Origin: Phycisphaerales bacterium UBA1845 | GTDB lineage: Bacteria; Planctomycetota; Phycisphaerae; UBA1845 | DNA: 55,735 nt | Assembly: GCA_002338715.1 (NCBI GenBank) | Contig: DDIR01000043.1 | Coordinates: forward strand, 1 to 55,735 | Direction: 5' to 3' | Part shown: positions 17,577-26,441 of the stretch, one piece after another | Position numbering within the stretch: position 1 is the stretch's first letter | How the letters are laid out: every line of letters starts with the position of its first letter | Notes under the pieces: generated by a model | Database searches by the model: none | What the model saw: the letters and a program-made list of their open reading frames with translations, nothing else | Told to the model about the DNA's origin: nothing | Made by a program: the position numbers and the translations under genes

Positions 17577-20500
17577 ATGCTTTTCAGAATAAACAACGTC
17601 GTATTTGCCAGTGTATTGGCGACTTTTCTTGTCGGCGATACTGCATTGGCAGGGAATAGACCGGCGGGCGTCATTCCATTTGAAGGGCGTCCCGATGTCA
17701 TCGACACGTCTCATGCCTCAATTGCATCAGGGCTGCGGGGTGTCGGGCCAGGAATCCAGGCGGGCGCCGACCATATCGCATCGCAACAGTGCCCCGTCGG
17801 GGGGTTCTGCTGGCCACACGGGAACGCGTGCTGTCCCACCGCACCGACCAACATCACCGGCCCCATTGGGCTGGCATTGTTGCACGCACACACATATACC
17901 TCGGACCCGGCGCACCTTGCGGCCGCAGCGATAGGTGGCGACTACGATCTCACGGTACAGTATCCGAATACGGAGTTTCGTTTGGGCGCGTTCACTGCGT
18001 ATTTCCTTTGGCAGCTTTCGATCTCGACAGGCGACACCCAGTATCAAGATCATGCTGCAACGGCTTTTTATGATGAACTTGCGGCCGGTACATACGGGCC
18101 GAGCGACTATGATACGCTCGGTTGGATTGGTGCGGTCGAAGCTTCTCGGACTGGCACGTGGGTCAATCTTCGCCCTTGGGAATTCCACAATCAGATTCCT
18201 GCTGCGGCTGCCTTGGGCAATCCCGGACAAAGCGCGGCTTTTGAAGCCGCCTGCCTGGCTGGACTGAACACGCTGGATAACACTGACCCGTCATCCGTCT
18301 ACTCCGACCTAATTGGTGTAGCAGGAGGGGTTCGTGGCCTCGCCTTCGCTGGCACCACCAGCTTCGCTGCAATCTCTGCCCCAAACCACGCGGGAGTGAA
18401 TGGTCTTTCTTCGTTGCAGGCACTGGCCGACTATTTGGCGAGTCAACAAAATGCAGATGGATCGTGGAACTGGCATTCGGATCTTTCAACCCTCGGCGGT
18501 GCGACTGAAACCGACAAAGACACGCAAACGACGGCATATGCCGTTTTGGCGTTGCTGGAGGCAGACGCACTCGTGGCCTCGGATTACTCGGCGAACATCG
18601 AAAACGGTCGAAACTGGCTGCGCACGATGCAATTGCTTGACGGTGGGTTCATGAGCTACCCAGGTGGAGCAGAAAATACAGAAGTCGAAGCCGAGGCATT
18701 GAATGCACTTGCTCCAGATTCATGCACACAAGACAGACTGGAATTCCAATTGGCAAGTGGATCCGAATGCGTGCAGCCCACCGAAACGGTTGAAGTCGAA
18801 CTCCACCAGCTCAATTTGTCCGGTCCTGTTCGTGGATACCAGGCATTCGCTCAGTTTGATAGTTCGGTAATGACGCATGTTTCCAATGTGTTCACGAGCT
18901 CGCCATACTTTTTCATCCTGGAAGATTCTGTGAGCGGAGATGAACTGAATCTTGCAGGCGGAATCGACGACAGCTTTCAATCGACGACATCTGCAGACGC
19001 ACTGCTTGCTACCATTTCATTTAGTGCTGGAGCGATTGAAGGGCCGACGACCGTCAGTTTTCGAGCGACTTCAATCCCTACTCCCCCATCAAGATTTTCA
19101 GATCCGTTTGGTGCGGAAGTTACGCCGTGCCTCGTTCAGTCGCCCACGATCGTGGTTGATGGAACGGCTCCGGTTATCACTTGCCCAGGTGATTTGACGA
19201 TCGAGTGCGACGAATCGACCGATCCATCGAACACGGGGTCGGCGACAGCGACCGACAATCTCGATCCCAGCCCATTCGTCGACTACAGCGACGTCGTTAC
19301 GCCAACTGGTTGCGACGAAGAATGGACGATCACGCGCACCTGGACCGCAATCGACTGTGCTGGAAATGAGTCGATGTGTGTGCAGACAATTACCGTCGAG
19401 GATTCGACGCCACCGGCCGTATACTGCCCGGCAGACACGACGATTGAGTGTGATGAATCAACCGACCCATCCAACACTGGGGTGCCAATTGGCTACTTCC
19501 AGGGCTTCGAAGATCCTGGCTTCGTCAGCAACACAGAAGCCGACTGGAACGATTACGACAGCGTGGTTTCGCGCGTCGCTTCCGGGACGGATGGAATCAC
19601 CTCGAAATCGGGCGGATTCCATGCGGTCGTCGATTCAACTTTGCCGCCCGCGACCACCGGTGCGTTTACGAGAATCGGCGGTTACGATTCGACATACGGC
19701 ACCGGGTTCACCGTTTCGCTTGATCTCTACATGGATTTGTCCGATCCGGCTGTTGTAGCGGATACGTATGGATGGGATCTTTCGACTGCCGCAAACAATC
19801 AGTCAGGCACGCATCTCCAGGATTTCATCTTCCACACTGCATCCGATGCATCCGGAAACATTCTGGTTGGTGGGAGCAACAACTCCAATTTCACTCGCCG
19901 CAACGATATTGCGTCGCTCAACCATCACACAATATCGTCAACGGGCTGGTATACTTTTGAGTGGGTATTCCGTGACTTTGGTGACGGAACGTTGGCAGTC
20001 GACCTTAATCTCCGCGATGCAGGTGGAAGTTTGCTGTGGACCGAAACGCGCCACGATGCGGGCAACATAATTGCCACAGTGGTTGGCGGCCATCGTTACA
20101 TGTGGTTCACATTCCTGGAGGTCGATACGTTGGCAATCGACAACACCACCGTTCTAAATGGGGACCAGGCGACTGACAACTGTGATACGACTCCAGTTGT
20201 TACGCATAGCGACTCTACCGCTCTCGGTAGTTGTCCCCAGAACTCGGTAATCACTCGTACTTGGACAGCGACCGATTGTGCCGGCAACATGAGCAGTTGC
20301 GATCAGACCATTAATCTGGTCGATACGACCGCACCCGTCATTGGCGCTTGTCCGGCTGACATTACCGTCAACGCAGATGCGGGAGACTGCGATGCGGTCG
20401 TGACATTCACGCCGCCAACGGCGACCGACAACTGCGATGGCGCACCGACGGTGGTTTGTGACTGGCCCAGCGGGTCGACGTTCCCATCGGGAACCACGTT

Positions 20501-21329
20501 GGTCACATGCACGGCCACGGATGGTTGCAGCAACTCGTCGGCTTGCGACTTCAACGTAACGGTTAATTCGTCCAACGACTTGACGGTGGCAGTTGAACTC
20601 GATCCGGCTGGGTCGATGCCAGCTTCCATGACGCGGTGCATCACATTTGAATTGTGGGAATGCCCGGGTGGAGCGCCGGCAGCGACAGTAACCGCTGATA
20701 TGGTGTTCTTGAACGGTCTTGCTTCCGACACGATCGATATTCCGTGCGGAAATTACACCTGCATCACTGCCCGCGATGAATTGCACACGCTGCGGCGGAC
20801 CGACCTGGATGACTTTGGCATCTCAGGGACCGAGTACGTGGCCGACTTTACCGCGAACGGCGCAACCGATGACGACTCGCTCATTGGCGGAAACCTGAAC
20901 GACGATTTCTTCATCGACATTCTGGACTTCGGCACGTTCTCGGCTCAGTGGTCGACAACACCGTCACCTGACACGCCATGTCCGGTTGGCGGTGCCCATG
21001 CCGACATCAACGGTGATGCGATTGTCGACAACTTCGACTTCTCGTTCATCCAAAACAACTTCCTTGAGACTCACGAAGCAAACTGCTGCGGCGCGCTTAA
21101 TCGTGAGGCGGGTGAATTCGATGGTCCTGTGACCGATATTTCGATCGCGGAACTTCGACGTCGCGGATTGGGTCATCTCGCAGTGAGCGATTTGAACCAC
21201 GACGGTCGGTTGAACATGGACGATGTGGTCGAGTTTGCAAATGGAGCACGGCCCCAGAAGCTACAACCGGATCATGTTGATCTTAAAGACGCCCAGCCGC
21301 AAAGCGTTATCCGGCGTCCGGATCGGTAG
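17577..21329 (+). CDS. Large secreted toroid/cohesin-like/HYR protein with dockerin-like C-terminus
   Basis: A 1250-residue protein started at ATG 17577, six bases after GGAGG and followed by a signal peptide. Residues about 45-380 look like an alpha/alpha toroid of the prenyltransferase/squalene-cyclase repeat type, with helical repeats and the QNADGSW motif; no catalytic DxDD was noted. A cohesin-like domain (about 383-535) and HYR repeats follow. The second HYR repeat is interrupted between about 637 and 863 by a domain that begins [11 protein letters not shown] and looks like a concanavalin-type beta-sandwich. The C-terminal 140 residues have three calcium loops and the ELRRRGLGH motif, closely matching the gene just upstream, so the two share modules by duplication. 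It lies 105 bases after that gene and is probably co-regulated. It is a surface or matrix protein, role unknown. Confidence 0.85.
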   Translation: MLFRINNVVFASVLATFLVGDTALAGNRPAGVIPFEGRPDVIDTSHASIASGLRGVGPGIQAGADHIASQQCPVGGFCWPHGNACCPTAPTNITGPIGLALLHAHTYTSDPAHLAAAAIGGDYDLTVQYPNTEFRLGAFTAYFLWQLSISTGDTQYQDHAATAFYDELAAGTYGPSDYDTLGWIGAVEASRTGTWVNLRPWEFHNQIPAAAALGNPGQSAAFEAACLAGLNTLDNTDPSSVYSDLIGVAGGVRGLAFAGTTSFAAISAPNHAGVNGLSSLQALADYLASQQNADGSWNWHSDLSTLGGATETDKDTQTTAYAVLALLEADALVASDYSANIENGRNWLRTMQLLDGGFMSYPGGAENTEVEAEALNALAPDSCTQDRLEFQLASGSECVQPTETVEVELHQLNLSGPVRGYQAFAQFDSSVMTHVSNVFTSSPYFFILEDSVSGDELNLAGGIDDSFQSTTSADALLATISFSAGAIEGPTTVSFRATSIPTPPSRFSDPFGAEVTPCLVQSPTIVVDGTAPVITCPGDLTIECDESTDPSNTGSATATDNLDPSPFVDYSDVVTPTGCDEEWTITRTWTAIDCAGNESMCVQTITVEDSTPPAVYCPADTTIECDESTDPSNTGVPIGYFQGFEDPGFVSNTEADWNDYDSVVSRVASGTDGITSKSGGFHAVVDSTLPPATTGAFTRIGGYDSTYGTGFTVSLDLYMDLSDPAVVADTYGWDLSTAANNQSGTHLQDFIFHTASDASGNILVGGSNNSNFTRRNDIASLNHHTISSTGWYTFEWVFRDFGDGTLAVDLNLRDAGGSLLWTETRHDAGNIIATVVGGHRYMWFTFLEVDTLAIDNTTVLNGDQATDNCDTTPVVTHSDSTALGSCPQNSVITRTWTATDCAGNMSSCDQTINLVDTTAPVIGACPADITVNADAGDCDAVVTFTPPTATDNCDGAPTVVCDWPSGSTFPSGTTLVTCTATDGCSNSSACDFNVTVNSSNDLTVAVELDPAGSMPASMTRCITFELWECPGGAPAATVTADMVFLNGLASDTIDIPCGNYTCITARDELHTLRRTDLDDFGISGTEYVADFTANGATDDDSLIGGNLNDDFFIDILDFGTFSAQWSTTPSPDTPCPVGGAHADINGDAIVDNFDFSFIQNNFLETHEANCCGALNREAGEFDGPVTDISIAELRRRGLGHLAVSDLNHDGRLNMDDVVEFANGARPQKLQPDHVDLKDAQPQSVIRRPDR

Positions 21330-21384
21330 CATCTGGAATCAAAGGGCGAGTTAGCTCTTCGTTCCCTTACCACGAGCTAGGGGT

Positions 21385-21418
21385 GGCGTGCGACCTGATT
21401 GACGCAGCGTCGCACGCC
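21385..21418 (+). terminator. Hairpin after the toroid/HYR gene
   Basis: GGCGTGCGAC (21385-21394) pairs perfectly with GTCGCACGCC (21409-21418) across a 14-base loop, 56 bases after the stop codon at 21329. No T-run follows, so it may be a pause or mRNA-end hairpin rather than a classical intrinsic terminator. Confidence 0.45.
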
Positions 21419-21555
21419 GCCCTGTAGCCATTGCGGAGAGTTCAGGCATTTTGAAACTGGAAGTTGAATTGTCGGATTTGACCTGTGGATTCATGAAACA
21501 ATAAAGCACAAACAATTGACTGAGGGAGAGTGGGAGACTCGAAAGGAGCCATCAT

Positions 21556-22170
21556 ATGGTGAGCAATAAACCTCAGTTAACGATTGTTGTCATTGCAGGC
21601 TTGTTTGGTTTGTCGGTCGCAAGTGCGAGCGGTGGTCCGATCAGCCTGGAGTGGCGGCCGGCGTCTCAGTCTGTTGTTGTTGGCGATACGATCAACATCG
21701 GACTCTACGCGGTCTCTGACGATAGCGTGGACGATGAAATCTCGGTGATGGATGTCATTCTTGAGTGGGACCCATCGTTCATGAGCCTTCAAGGGCTCGA
21801 CAACAATGGCCCATACAACTGGCTTTCGTCATCGTTTCCAGCCACAGCGATCGGTGGGTTGAACCCGGATTATTCCGATGGCGACGCGACTTATACTGCT
21901 CGGAGCCAGTTCATACCCCCGTCGGCTATTGCGACGCCCGGTGGATTGCTGGTGACGACGGTTCAGTTTCTCGCGCTTGCCGAAACGCCAGGGACGATGC
22001 TCACTATTCCCGAGTCAAAGGGCTTGGCTGAGACTTCAGTGATTGGCGACATCCCAGGATTCGACGTCCATAGTTCGCTGGGAAGCGCCATGGTGACGAT
22101 TACTCCCGAACCGGCATCGTTCATGTTGTTGCTTGCAGGTGCAACAATGGTGATTCGTCGCAGGGCTTAG
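21556..22170 (+). CDS. Secreted cohesin-like protein with PEP-CTERM sorting signal
   Basis: A 204-residue protein with AAGGAG nine bases before its ATG. Residues 1-26 form a signal peptide. Residues about 28-175 form a cohesin-like beta-sandwich (ISLEWRPASQSVVVGDTINIGLYAV...MDVILEWDPSFMSLQGL). The C-terminus is a PEP-CTERM signal: PEPASFMLLLAGATMVIRRRA gives the PEP motif, a hydrophobic helix and a basic tail. This signal is known to be cut by an exosortase, anchoring or releasing the protein at the cell envelope with exopolysaccharide. The next gene is a close paralog over the sandwich domain but ends differently. Confidence 0.88.
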   Translation: MVSNKPQLTIVVIAGLFGLSVASASGGPISLEWRPASQSVVVGDTINIGLYAVSDDSVDDEISVMDVILEWDPSFMSLQGLDNNGPYNWLSSSFPATAIGGLNPDYSDGDATYTARSQFIPPSAIATPGGLLVTTVQFLALAETPGTMLTIPESKGLAETSVIGDIPGFDVHSSLGSAMVTITPEPASFMLLLAGATMVIRRRA

Positions 22171-22341
22171 CCGGACCAGTGCCCGCACGTGCGCGGGGCC
22201 AATATCTTGATAGGTGATCTTGCCAAATGCCCTCGGCTGACAAAGCCTTGTGGCACGCGGGCGTGTGTTACCAGATTGCAAGCGACTGGATATATCGCTT
22301 TCTGATCCTGAAATCAGAGTTATGGAGTGGGGCGGGATAGA

Positions 22342-23082
22342 ATGAATGGGCACAAGTTTGTAATTGGTGTTGTTTTGGCATCGACGTCGTTGTTGGGCGG
22401 CAAGTGCTTCGCGGGCATTATCGATCTTGAATTTCGGCCTTCTCTTCAAGTCGTGGCCCCCGGCGAAACTGTAAGTGTCGGTCTGTATGCCGTCTCTGTA
22501 GACGAAACCGATGATGTAATCTCGGTCATGGACGTTGTCCTGACTTGGGATCCCGCAATCCTCAGTCTCCAGGGCGTGGTCAACAATGGCCCCTATAACT
22601 GGTTGTCTTCGGGCTTTCCTTTCAATGCGATCGGCGGGCTGAACGTTGATCTAACGGATGGGGATGCCACATACACCGCTCGCAGCAGGTTTGCACCTCA
22701 GCCGTCGGCAATAGCGACGTCCAATGGGCTTCTCGTAACCACAATTCAATTTGTCGCAGTTGCAGAGTCTTCGACAACGACTTTAAGCATCGTCGAATCA
22801 ATCGGGATCGCGACAACAAAAGTTGTCGGGGACATTCCGGGGTTTGATGTTCATGGACAATTGAATGGCGCGACGTTCGTTGTGCAATCCTGTACCGATT
22901 CCGACCCGGATGACGACGGTGACGTCGATCTTGTGGATTTTGCCGCATTTCAACAATGCTTCGGTGTGAGTTCGATAGATCAATTTGCCATCGATTGTTT
23001 GTGCTCGTTCGATTCGGATAACGACGGCGACATCGACCTTACCGATTTTGATTCGTTTGCCGCGGGGATCACTGGCCCTTGA
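22342..23082 (+). CDS. Secreted cohesin-like protein with dockerin-like C-terminus
   Basis: A 246-residue protein; ATG 22342 is preferred to GTG 22327 because the signal peptide begins there and GGAG lies upstream. The mature first part is a paralog of the preceding gene's sandwich domain: both contain NNGPYNWLSS, DGDATYTARS and GDIPGFDVH at matching places. In place of the PEP-CTERM signal it ends in two calcium-loop segments, DPDDDGDVDLVDFAAFQ near 188-204 and DSDNDGDIDLTDFDSF near 222-237, which form a dockerin-like domain. A cohesin-like and a dockerin-like module on one polypeptide could allow self- or hetero-assembly; this is inference. The next reading frame starts about 130 bases on. 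Confidence 0.86.
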   Translation: MNGHKFVIGVVLASTSLLGGKCFAGIIDLEFRPSLQVVAPGETVSVGLYAVSVDETDDVISVMDVVLTWDPAILSLQGVVNNGPYNWLSSGFPFNAIGGLNVDLTDGDATYTARSRFAPQPSAIATSNGLLVTTIQFVAVAESSTTTLSIVESIGIATTKVVGDIPGFDVHGQLNGATFVVQSCTDSDPDDDGDVDLVDFAAFQQCFGVSSIDQFAIDCLCSFDSDNDGDIDLTDFDSFAAGITGP

Positions 23083-23210
23083 CCGGATCCGCGACCAGTC
23101 CGCCCCGCGCGAATCGTAAGCATTCGCAACGCAAGCATCTTGCAAGCTTGAGTCGGCCCGTGAATAGGGCACGCGGTATGCGTCGTTCAAACACGATTGC
23201 ACGGAGACCA

Positions 23211-25595
23211 ATGCTCGTGAAAAACCACGCACACCATTTAGGGCTGCTGGCGTGTTTTGCCTTCGGTGCCTTTGTTTTTGCGAACGTCGCCCGTGCGAAC
23301 GTCCGGTACTCGTTTGTCTTTCGCAGCGATCAGGTCGTTCCGCCAACGGCAAGCATCTCAGCCGGTCAAGGGGCGGCTACACTGAACACTGCTGAAACGG
23401 AGTTGGTTTTCGCTGTGCTGCATGGTGTTTCTGGCGCGACGTCTGCGACGGTTCACTCGGGCGAGCTCGGAACCAATGGTCCCGTCGAGTTTACGCTGAC
23501 CATGGTCAACGCAACAACTTTCGCTGGCACGTGGGCCATCGATTCGAGTGGAATCGCCGACCTCCAAGCCGGGCGACTGTACGTGCAGATTGAATCCGAC
23601 CTTTACCCGGACGGGGAAGTCCGCGGGCAGATCGATCTGAACCCCAATCCAGTGCCGGGCGATGTGATCATCACGGAGATCATGTACGACCCGCTTTCGC
23701 CCGAAGGGAATTACCCTGATCCACCATTCGCAGCCAACTCTGAGTGGATCGAATTGTTCAATACCACCTTCACCGACATCGAAATTGGCGGATGGTTTTT
23801 CCAGGATGAGGACGTCGACGAATCGGCTCCCTGTACATTGCTGCGCAGCGGTACATTTCCACCATTCGTATTGCGATCATTCCAAACGGTTGTTGTTATT
23901 CCGGATGGCGCAGAACTCAATGGCGAGTCGCCAAGCGTCGCCGACTTCAAGACATCCTGGAACCTCGGCGCCAATATCAATGTGATTCAACTCAACGCGG
24001 ATGGAACAACGGGTGGTGCGATCGTCGGGCACAACCTTTCGAACAATCCGTTCAGCGACAACTTCGACAACGATTTGCCGCTGATTCCAGACCCACCGCT
24101 GTGGTCACCGTGTGGCACATTCAATCGAAGCGACAACGAAATCCTCACGCTCAACGATGGCGACCAGATTATCGACGTCGTTAATTTCGGCGACGAGTTT
24201 GCAATCGAGGTCGGCGCGATGGATTGGCCCAATCCCGTTCCCGGTGCCAGCATCCAACTTGTGCCAGCCGACTATCCTGCGCTTCCCCCGATCGATGTCA
24301 GCAGTTTCAGCGCATTGGGCAATGACGATCCACACAACTGGATCGGGCATGAATCAGGCGACCTAGCCGGTGGGACTCAACAGTCGGTTCAGGCGGGTGT
24401 TTACAAAGGTGATGACATCGGGTCTCCCGGGTTCTTGTACGGTGCATCAACGGGGAATCAGCCGCCAGTTGCGGTGGGCGAACAAGTGGTCATGACTCCC
24501 GGGCAGTCCAGACTGGTTACGATGGACGGAACAGACAATACCCGGCCCTTCTTCGGTCTGCTGTTGTTCTTGATCAAGTCACTCCCGCAGAACGGTCATC
24601 TGATCGACATTGCAGGCGGTAACCATGTGATCACGGCTGGTGATATCAGCGGGAATGGTTACCTGATGCCGATGATTCCGTTTGACCTGGTTCGCTATAC
24701 AAACAATGGAACTTGCGGGTTGGATTCGTTTTCATTCGCGACATTCGATGGAGTCGTCGAGTCGGCTCCGGTGGATGTCGAATTCTTCGTTCAGTGCGGT
24801 GAGGTTGTCATCACTGAAATCATGTACAACCCCGATTCGACCGAAAACAGTCCGTCAGAAGCTGAATGGATCGAGCTGTACAACAACACAGATTATCCAA
24901 TCGACTTGGGCGGTTGGTATTTTGCCGACGACGTTACGCGTAGCGGCGACTTTCCTTCGTTTATCCTTGGCGCCAAATCGGCGGTGGTGGCGATACCGGC
25001 TGTCGCGGACCCGAATGAGTACCTAAGCGGCTGGGGTTCGCAATTTGTGCACATCACCACCAATGGCGACACTGGTAACGGTGGCATAACCGGATCGAAT
25101 CTTTCAAATGGTGGTGAGTCACTTCGCCTGGTCAAGCCCGGTGGAAGCACGCCGCTTGTCTCGGATGCAGTCTTTTACAAGAGCGGCTTTGTTGATCCCA
25201 TGTGGCCGCAGATGGGGATTGACGGTCCAAGCATCTACGTTCGACCGTCGGTTTCGTACAACGCGCTCGCGAACGATAACCCGTTGATATGGGAGAGGTC
25301 GATTAACGGAATCGACGGTGCGGCATTGGTTGAGTTGACGGCGGTCTATGATGGCGACGATATCGGGTCACCTGGATTCCTTCAGGGATTGATTCAGGGA
25401 CCATGCCTGTCGTTCGGATTCAGTCATGACGGCAACCGGGATTTGAGCGTTGATGAAAAGGACTACGCGCACTACGACCTCTGCTCGTTTGGCCCCGGTA
25501 CGGACATCCCGCTGAACTGCGACTGCTTTGATACGGACGGCGACGGGGACCTTGACCTCGTTGACTTCGCCGGTTTTCAGGCGGCGTTTGATTGA
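23211..25595 (+). CDS. Secreted CHRD and lamin-tail protein with dockerin-like C-terminus
   Basis: A 794-residue protein. ATG 23211 is chosen because GGAG precedes it and a signal peptide follows (about residues 8-29); earlier in-frame starts overlap the upstream stop and add a basic, non-conserved stretch. Residues about 29-145 are a CHRD domain (FVFRSDQVVPPTAS...GEVRGQIDLN). Two lamin-tail domains start near 149 (VIITEIMYDPLSPEG) and 530 (VVITEIMYNPDSTENSP); each ends in a repeat of GDDIGSPGFL. A cadherin- or Ig-like sandwich lies between them (about 422-530). The C-terminus (about 737-794) has two calcium loops. The lamin-tail domain in bacteria is found in secreted nucleases and surface proteins, but no nuclease domain is present here. 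It is a probable surface or matrix protein. Confidence 0.85.
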   Translation: MLVKNHAHHLGLLACFAFGAFVFANVARANVRYSFVFRSDQVVPPTASISAGQGAATLNTAETELVFAVLHGVSGATSATVHSGELGTNGPVEFTLTMVNATTFAGTWAIDSSGIADLQAGRLYVQIESDLYPDGEVRGQIDLNPNPVPGDVIITEIMYDPLSPEGNYPDPPFAANSEWIELFNTTFTDIEIGGWFFQDEDVDESAPCTLLRSGTFPPFVLRSFQTVVVIPDGAELNGESPSVADFKTSWNLGANINVIQLNADGTTGGAIVGHNLSNNPFSDNFDNDLPLIPDPPLWSPCGTFNRSDNEILTLNDGDQIIDVVNFGDEFAIEVGAMDWPNPVPGASIQLVPADYPALPPIDVSSFSALGNDDPHNWIGHESGDLAGGTQQSVQAGVYKGDDIGSPGFLYGASTGNQPPVAVGEQVVMTPGQSRLVTMDGTDNTRPFFGLLLFLIKSLPQNGHLIDIAGGNHVITAGDISGNGYLMPMIPFDLVRYTNNGTCGLDSFSFATFDGVVESAPVDVEFFVQCGEVVITEIMYNPDSTENSPSEAEWIELYNNTDYPIDLGGWYFADDVTRSGDFPSFILGAKSAVVAIPAVADPNEYLSGWGSQFVHITTNGDTGNGGITGSNLSNGGESLRLVKPGGSTPLVSDAVFYKSGFVDPMWPQMGIDGPSIYVRPSVSYNALANDNPLIWERSINGIDGAALVELTAVYDGDDIGSPGFLQGLIQGPCLSFGFSHDGNRDLSVDEKDYAHYDLCSFGPGTDIPLNCDCFDTDGDGDLDLVDFAGFQAAFD

Positions 25596-26329
25596 CCTGA
25601 AACGACTCTTCTTTCCTGAAGCGTTCTTCCAAACGGCAGTGGGATCGCGTTGCCCACAACGCATTGATTGTTTGCAGGTTAGGCCCTGCCAATTCAATCC
25701 GCTCCCAGTACCAGGCATTGATCGACTTTCCATTTGGTTTGGGAAATTCTCTACAGGACTTCGGCCCCCCCCCGAATTCCATGCATGGCTTTTTAACGAT
25801 ACCGGTTGCCCTCGATAGCGGTACATGTTCGCTTTACACTTGGGCGGTTGCTTCGACGTACGGTGTGTCTACGACGCCAGTCATCTTCTGGCGATGATGA
25901 GGCTATGGCAGCCGAGCATGCTGGTATGGCATCCAGCTTGCTTTTCAGGCATTGGTGTCTTCGCGTCGCAATATCGCATCCAACAACACATCAGTATTCG
26001 ACAAGTCGGACGGATGTCGCCAAGTATTTCGTAGACGTTGGCACCGTACTTCCGTCAAAACTTCGAGACATCGATCGAATCACACGCGATCTGGTTCTGG
26101 CGAACTTTCTGAACCCCAAAGGAGCCCATGCAAAAGTAGCCTTGGTTTTGAGCGTGCCGATTCAGCTTCCGAATTTCAATAGCGATGTGCCATTTGACAC
26201 CTCGTCATCGCCAAATAACGCCATCGGTTGAGCTGCATTCGGCAGATGCTGTGGTTTGCATTGGCGAATTTGCACGGCATAAGTCCGGTGCGGACCGTCG
26301 CTCTTGACGGTGTTTTGCGGCTTCGATCT
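25596..26329. other. Intergenic region without a recognised gene
   Basis: The longest frame (25806-26231, 141 codons) has no signal peptide, no ribosome site and no recognisable family text, and looks incidental. A run of nine to ten C lies near 25765. The region should carry the promoter and leader of the four-propeller gene at its right end. Confidence 0.5.
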
Positions 26330-26339
26330 TGCTAGAATG
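26330..26339 (+). promoter_or_regulatory. Candidate extended -10 element for the four-propeller gene
   Basis: TTGCTAGAAT, identical to the elements at 5959 and 40881, lies 102 bases before ATG 26442 and is flanked by CGAT on the left and GTG on the right, as at 40881. TTGACG at 26305-26310 is too far (23 bases) for a normal -35, so only the extended -10 is proposed. Confidence 0.35.
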
Positions 26340-26441
26340 TGAACGGTCGGAATCTGCGGTCGCATTCTCATGATTCGAGCATGCCCGCCCATTTTGATGA
26401 GAATCGATCATCGATACTGTCACTAAAGGAGAAGCGTTTCC

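Noticed and set aside
25806..26231. A 141-codon frame upstream of the four-propeller gene
   Set aside because: It has no signal peptide or domain and shares its DNA with other open frames; judged incidental.
26305..26339. Classical -35/-10 promoter TTGACG plus TAGAAT
   Set aside because: The 23-base spacing is too long for a sigma70 promoter; only the extended -10 is kept as a candidate.
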